A DNA stretch of 59,947 bases. It comes from Victivallales bacterium. Lineage in GTDB: Bacteria > Verrucomicrobiota > Lentisphaeria > Oligosphaerales > Oligosphaeraceae. The translations under genes were made by a program, and so were the position numbers. Location: positions 1 through 59,947 of the forward strand of contig JAGCSE010000052.1 of NCBI GenBank assembly GCA_017964325.1, written 5' to 3'. Below the pieces are notes generated by a model, which saw nothing but the letters and a program-made list of their open reading frames with translations, ran no database searches and was not told the origin of the DNA. Shown here piece after piece: positions 55,772-59,947 of the stretch; the stretch's first letter is position 1, and every line of letters begins with the position of its first letter.

Positions 55772-56365
55772 ATGAAACTCACGAAACTGATGCTCCTGAC
55801 TCTCTGCCTGACTGGTTCCATGGTTTATTTGTCTGCACAGGAAACCGACTACCAGAAATTCCCCGAATGCCGTGTATATTCCGTCGATGGCCAAACTGAC
55901 ATCAAGGAAATATTCGAGAAAATTGATTCCTTGAGCTCTTTGGCGGCGTTCTACGATGAAGACGGCGCCAAATTCAATCTCCAGCAGGCCAAGGCCGGCA
56001 AAGATGTTCTGTACAACATGATTGTTTGGGACGCCTTCGTCAATATCAAGAAGGCAGGAACTTATACCTTCCTGTTCACATGGGTAGTTCCTTCTTATCC
56101 TATTGGCTCAATTGGACTGCAGGTAAAAGATCAAGAGGTATTTTGTAACCGATATCGTGAAGGGACCACAAGTCAAGGCCAGTTGGATGTCGAATTGAAA
56201 GCCGGCTGGAACAAGCTTCGTCTCTGCGTTATTACAACGCAGAATATGCCCTCCTTGAAGCCCAGCAGCCCGGTCATCCGCTACAAGCTCCGCAATGTCA
56301 TCGCCGATCCACGCGAGCTCAAACCGGCGGAACTCACCCACAAAGTCGAAGAAATTGATTGGTAA
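55772..56365 (+). CDS. Exported beta-rich domain protein, copy 1
   Basis: 197 aa with a signal peptide (KLMLLTLCLTGSMVYLSAQ). The mature domain (VNIKKAGTYTFLFTW, LDVELKAGWNKLRLCV) resembles PA14/CBM-like beta sandwiches that bind carbohydrate. AGGAA ribosome-binding site. It is over 80% similar by eye to the C-terminal part of 56711-57691, and its 68-bp 3' flank is duplicated too. The 55466-55771 gap has no gene I can support. Confidence 0.75.
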   Translation: MKLTKLMLLTLCLTGSMVYLSAQETDYQKFPECRVYSVDGQTDIKEIFEKIDSLSSLAAFYDEDGAKFNLQQAKAGKDVLYNMIVWDAFVNIKKAGTYTFLFTWVVPSYPIGSIGLQVKDQEVFCNRYREGTTSQGQLDVELKAGWNKLRLCVITTQNMPSLKPSSPVIRYKLRNVIADPRELKPAELTHKVEEIDW

Positions 56366-56392
56366 GGCTTCGTCAATTTGATTTTATATCGT

Positions 56393-56429
56393 CCCTTGGC
56401 GGTTCATGAAAACATATCGCCGCCAAGGG
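56393..56429 (+). terminator. Weak terminator-like hairpin, copy 1
   Basis: CCCTTGGCGG/CCGCCAAGGG, a perfect 10-bp stem; only a short T-run (TTATTTT) follows. Part of the 68-bp block (56363-56430) repeated at 57689-57756 with one mismatch. Confidence 0.6.
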
Positions 56430-56504
56430 AAGATTATTTTGCAGATTGGATTTGACTACTGTGCTGGCCATACTTAATTTGATAAAAGACTGCATGATCC
56501 AGCA

Positions 56505-56569
56505 AATCCCGCTGCCGATGGCAGCGGGATTCCGTCGCGAAGCGACATCGCGCGGAGTGCGAAACCATG
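56505..56569. repeat. REP-like repeat, copy 2 (inverted)
   Basis: Begins with a 12-bp hairpin (AATCCCGCTGCC/GGCAGCGGGATT) and then runs as the reverse complement of 48447-48491. The remainder of 56366-56710 holds no gene. Confidence 0.85.
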
Positions 56570-56710
56570 CTTAGCCGCTGTCAAGCGCCCGGAGTGGTGC
56601 GCAGCCTGCGGATGAAGGAACCCCTCCTGTCATAGCGCGCGGGGTGCGCCACTGAAAACACTCAACAAGAATCAAATTATATATGGCCAGTACAGTAAAA
56701 GGAAACAACA

Positions 56711-57691
56711 ATGGAACGCAAGCAAACAATATTCATTATCATTTGCCTTATCATCGCCTGTATTCCTTATATCATCCTTCTGCAAAAATCATCTTTTCCA
56801 TTTATCGGGAACAAAGCGGTTGCTCAAAAAGGAGGCAAAACAATTCTTCGACATAAAAAGCCCCATGAAGAAAGCCTGGATCCTGATATCAAGGAAATAG
56901 TCAAAAAGCCTATCGAGAATAAAGGCATCATTGTCGAACCCGTCATAGAAAATCCGGCAAACATTGTGGAAGAAACTCGCAATCCTCCGGTCAAAGAAGA
57001 CGACACGCCCAAACAGCCAACGCCTCAACCAACCTTGATGGAAAAAATCGAAACACCCCAAAGTACAACCGTCATCGATCATTCTTCCAAAGCTATAAAT
57101 ACTCACTCCTCCACGAGCCATTCGGCTACCACTTTGACAATTTCAGGCTCTACGGATGTTTTTTTCCAGAAATTCCCCGAATGCCGTGTGTATTCCGTCA
57201 ACGTCGAAGCTGACATCAAGGAAACATTTGAGAAAATCGATTCACTGAGCTCCCTTGCTGCGTTCTACGATGAAGACGGCGCCAAATTCAATCTCCTGCA
57301 GGCCAAGGCCGGCAAAGACGTCCGGTACAACATGATTGTTTGGGATGGTTTCGTCAACATTAAGAAGGCAGGAACTTATACCTTCATGTTCACATGGGTA
57401 GTTCCTAATCATGCTCATTTGACTAATTTAGGCTCAATTGGACTGCAGGTAAAAGATCAAAAGGTACTTTGTAACAATTTTCGTGAGAATAGCACAAGCC
57501 AAGGCCAACTTGATGTCGAACTGGAAGCCGGCTGGAACAAGCTGCGTCTCTGCGTTGTTACAGAGTATAATATGCCCTCCTTGAGACCCAGCAGCCCGGT
57601 CATCCACTACAAGCTCCGCAACGTCATCGGCGATCCACGCGAACTCAAGCCGGCGGAACTCACCCACAAAGTAGATGAAGTTGATTGGTAA
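56711..57691 (+). CDS. Membrane-anchored beta-rich domain protein, copy 2
   Basis: 326 aa. An N-terminal membrane anchor (IFIIICLIIACIPYIILL) is followed by a Pro/Glu/Thr-rich linker (~40-140) and the same beta domain as copy 1 (~150-326). So one member is exported and one is anchored on a long stalk. AGGAA ribosome-binding site. The linker suggests reach across the periplasm. Confidence 0.75.
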   Translation: MERKQTIFIIICLIIACIPYIILLQKSSFPFIGNKAVAQKGGKTILRHKKPHEESLDPDIKEIVKKPIENKGIIVEPVIENPANIVEETRNPPVKEDDTPKQPTPQPTLMEKIETPQSTTVIDHSSKAINTHSSTSHSATTLTISGSTDVFFQKFPECRVYSVNVEADIKETFEKIDSLSSLAAFYDEDGAKFNLLQAKAGKDVRYNMIVWDGFVNIKKAGTYTFMFTWVVPNHAHLTNLGSIGLQVKDQKVLCNNFRENSTSQGQLDVELEAGWNKLRLCVVTEYNMPSLRPSSPVIHYKLRNVIGDPRELKPAELTHKVDEVDW

Positions 57692-57718
57692 GGCTTCGTC
57701 AATTTGATTTTATATCGT

Positions 57719-57765
57719 CCCTTGGCGGTTCATGAAAACATATTGCCGCCAAGGGATATTTTTTA
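57719..57765 (+). terminator. Rho-independent terminator, copy 2
   Basis: 10-bp stem CCCTTGGCGG/CCGCCAAGGG followed by ATATTTTTT, a better T-run than in copy 1. Confidence 0.8.
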
Positions 57766-57965
57766 TAGAGGCAATTTCAAAATTGCTCAAATGTCTTTGT
57801 TAAGGAAACCACAGATTACATGGAGCAGCCTTTGGCCGAAACCAAAACAATCAATATGGTCTCTTTGTCTTGACGTCTTGCGTCTTTGTTCACGTCTCAT
57901 GTCTCGCGTCTCATGTCAAACCGCGCGATGGCGACGCCATTGCGTCCTTCTGCTGGGGGGAGGGC

Positions 57966-58062
57966 GTGAGACGTGAGACGTGAGACGTGAGACGTGAGAC
58001 GTGAGATGGGAGATGGGAGACGATTAGACGATTAGACGGGAAACGATTAGACGATTAGACGG
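57966..58062. repeat. Heptanucleotide repeats (GTGAGAC)5 and ATTAGACG-type units
   Basis: Five perfect GTGAGAC units (57966-58000), then GTGAGAT, GGGAGAT, and ACGATTAG units. Opposite-strand versions (CACGTCTCATGTCTCGCG) lie at ~57890-57917, so the pair can form a hairpin. Most of 57766-58862 is low-complexity (also CTAGATGGG-type repeats at ~58230-58300) and holds no strong gene. Confidence 0.9.
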
Positions 58063-58546
58063 CAGGAAAATTTTTGTGAAAAAACAAGAAAATGAACGTT
58101 TGAAATTACCTCTATAAATTGAATTTGATTCAAGGAAACAACAATGAAACGTAAGCAAAAGATAGGTATATTTAAAACTGTTTATTAGAAATATAAGATT
58201 ATAAGGATAAGAAGGATAGAAGGGATGGGAGCGCTAGATAGGCTAGGGGGTTAGACGGGCTAGATGGGCTAGGGAAACTAGATGGCCTAGAAAGGCCAGA
58301 AGAACTATCTAAAAGAATAGGTGAATCTGTATTTGTAGATAAGCCGCTTTGTGACAAGCCGTTTTAATGATGTTTGAATGACGGCTGTGTTTACGTTTCA
58401 GTCAATATGTGAAGCAATGATGCCTTTTTGGTGGCAATGAATACGTTGCAGCTCCATACATTTCTTTTTATCTATATTTTTTTATATTTAAAAATAAGAT
58501 TTATATATTTAGATAAATCCATGTTTGGACCTTGCAGAGAAAATAT

Positions 58547-58738
58547 ATGTTATTGAAGCATAAAAGGCGCATTTTTGAACATGATAAATTGATTTATCCA
58601 ATTTTGGCATGGCGGATGCTAATTGAGTTTGCCAAGCAAAATGGCGCATATTTCAGAATACTGCGATCAGAAATGCCTGATGATCACAGTCAGCAAAAAA
58701 AATTGAGCACAAAGCAAGAAATAATGAAAAAAGCTTAA
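58547..58738 (+). CDS. Doubtful small ORF
   Basis: 63 aa from ATG (MLLKHKRRIFEHDKLIYP). No ribosome-binding site and no recognisable domain; basic composition. It could be real but the evidence is poor. Confidence 0.2.
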   Translation: MLLKHKRRIFEHDKLIYPILAWRMLIEFAKQNGAYFRILRSEMPDDHSQQKKLSTKQEIMKKA

Positions 58739-58862
58739 CATTTGGTTCAGGGATCCGCATGGTGTCTATGTCAAACGGAAACAGGAAACTGAATAGAACA
58801 TTGTGCTAAAAGAAAACTGAAACGGATAACAGCCTCAATACAATACAAAAGGAGTCAAGGAA

Positions 58863-59534
58863 ATGAAGAAAAATCTGAATGATATTCTTATCATCACCTT
58901 GCTTGCATCTGTGATGCTCCTTGCCTTGAATCTTATTATATCCATGCCAGAAAACAAAACAGATGCCGGATATGTCAAATCATTTTTTAAGGATACTATA
59001 ATGCCTTGGAAAGCCAATACATACAAAATTCATTTCATTGGTGGACAAAAGGCTTTCGCCCATGTTATGGGCAATGGCCACAATGCCTTGAATCTGTATG
59101 TGTACGATGAGAAAGGCAATCTTGTCGCATCCGACACAAACTGCATGAACACGTGCGATGTCCGCTGGTCCCCAGCCAGAACGGGTTATTTCACTGTCAA
59201 GGTCGTCAATTGCGGAGGTGTGTTCGATAGGTATTCAATGGAATTCAACAGCAGTGATGGCTACAGCAATACGACTTGCGTAGGTGCGGGAAAGAGTGAT
59301 CAATACGATGTGCATTTCAATGCCGGTGAACCTGCGATGGTTACCATCATGGGTGACGAAAACATGAAATTTGCCATGAAGATATATGACGACAACCATG
59401 AACTCATAACATCCTATAAGGAGAATCATCATGATGGAGTCATCCATTTGATGCCCCAAAAGACAGGCAACTACAAAATTGAAATCATCAACAAAAACAA
59501 CATTTACGCCAATTATACCTTTACAGTGAATTAA
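58863..59534 (+). CDS. Exported protein with tandem PPC-like beta domains
   Basis: 223 aa. AAAAGGAG precedes the ATG. An N-terminal anchor or signal segment (IIITLLASVMLLALNLII) is followed by two pre-peptidase-C-terminal-like beta domains: ~residues 45-125 (LNLYVYDEKGNLVASD; RTGYFTVKV) and ~135-220 (FAMKIYDDNHELITS; KTGNYKIEII). Such domains often aid secretion or stability of extracellular proteins; here they stand alone. Confidence 0.75.
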   Translation: MKKNLNDILIITLLASVMLLALNLIISMPENKTDAGYVKSFFKDTIMPWKANTYKIHFIGGQKAFAHVMGNGHNALNLYVYDEKGNLVASDTNCMNTCDVRWSPARTGYFTVKVVNCGGVFDRYSMEFNSSDGYSNTTCVGAGKSDQYDVHFNAGEPAMVTIMGDENMKFAMKIYDDNHELITSYKENHHDGVIHLMPQKTGNYKIEIINKNNIYANYTFTVN

Positions 59535-59692
59535 TAGGATATGCGACTAATCTAGAAAATGAGCAGAAAAAAACGCCGTCCTGCGCAGGGAGGCCGGAAA
59601 AAAGCTTAACAAAGGATTCCACCGGCCGCACAGGGCCATGTCGGAAGAAAGAGCTGGAAACAAAAAAAACAAACAATAAAAGGAGTACCACC

Positions 59693-59947
59693 ATGAAGAA
59701 AGCCATGAACACGATCCTCGCCGCCGCCGTCATCTTCACCGCCTTCGCGTTCCACGCGCCGTGCGCGTCGGCTAGCACCGTCCTCACGTTCCGGGTGAAC
59801 GGGAACACGACCAACCAGCACACCCGCTGGTTCGCGGGCGGGCAGGCGGCCATGATCATCGTCTCCGGCGACGGCGACACGGACCTCGACCTGTACGTCT
59901 ATGACTCGAACGGCAACCTGATCGAGATGGACGAGGACGGCAGCGAC
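59693..59947 (+). CDS. Exported PPC-like protein, 3' end outside window
   Basis: 85 residues seen. AGGAG ribosome-binding site; signal peptide (NTILAAAVIFTAFAFHAPCASA); then the start of a PPC-like domain (DLDLYVYDSNGNLIEMDEDG) related to 58863-59534. Base composition is markedly more GC-rich than the preceding 2 kb. Confidence 0.75.
   Translation, partial: MKKAMNTILAAAVIFTAFAFHAPCASASTVLTFRVNGNTTNQHTRWFAGGQAAMIIVSGDGDTDLDLYVYDSNGNLIEMDEDGSD

Noticed and set aside
55654..55899. 81-aa frame before the exported beta-domain protein
   Set aside because: Overlaps the signal-peptide gene in another frame and lacks a good start.
57966..58062. CRISPR array
   Set aside because: Units are 7 bp without spacers; simple tandem repeats only, and no cas genes are present.

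Overview
The window (about 60 kb, moderate GC, mostly well-spaced genes on the + strand) looks like a chromosomal segment of an anaerobic Gram-negative bacterium of the PVC superphylum, most likely a gut-type member of Lentisphaerota/Victivallales. The basis is gene content rather than a marker phylogeny: secreted GH42-like and GH78-like glycosidases, a DUF5107-TPR protein, a glycyl radical enzyme, a second PurF-like protein, many signal-peptide proteins, and a tiny AURKAIP1/COX24-type ribosomal protein.

Layout. 1-9.6 kb: the 3' part of a giant secreted protein with ~520-bp internal repeats, Ig/CARDB/PPC-like modules, an RHS/YD-repeat shell and a C-terminal RTX block. 9.7-12.5 kb: a secreted GH42-like glycosidase. 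12.8-16.0 kb: the most unusual locus. rtcR, a CARF-domain sigma-54 activator, stands divergent to a minus-strand unit with a near-perfect -24/-12 promoter (14218-14233), a ~545-nt highly structured leader, a DIP1984-like protein, then a tRNA-like RNA carrying both the 5' and 3' signatures of tmRNA but only 81 nt long, and a strong terminator. No rtcA or rtcB is present. 16-20.3 kb: a thioredoxin-like protein, an unknown secreted protein, and a fucose-isomerase-like enzyme with an EamA transporter. 20.5-21.4 kb: three tandem 50-68 aa single-membrane-segment proteins. 21.6-27 kb: a DUF1846 protein, a HAD phosphatase, a glycyl radical enzyme, and two membrane proteins. 27.2-32.8 kb: an unknown 172-aa protein, then a GH78-like hydrolase with a DUF5107-TPR protein, ended by a terminator.

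33-48.4 kb: a long + strand run: the small ribosomal protein, a TPR protein, a NagB-like deaminase and PIG-L deacetylase, asnS, a PurF paralogue lacking the catalytic Cys, an SH3/coiled-coil envelope protein, a sugar-phosphate isomerase/epimerase, a CoaBC-like protein with a degenerate decarboxylase half, an unknown protein, and another secreted glycosidase-like protein. 49-55.5 kb: a compact three-gene operon (papain-like peptidase, small coiled-coil protein, 1200-aa membrane-anchored coiled-coil protein with an internal duplication) that I do not recognise as a described system. 55.7-57.8 kb: two paralogous exported proteins produced by a duplication that also copied the terminator. 57.8-59.9 kb: heptanucleotide repeats and two exported proteins with PPC-like beta domains, the last cut by the window end.

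The two strongest candidates for undescribed biology are the RtcR/structured-RNA/DIP1984/tRNA-like unit and the peptidase/coiled-coil operon. All functions come from recognition by reading; no homology search or folding program was run.
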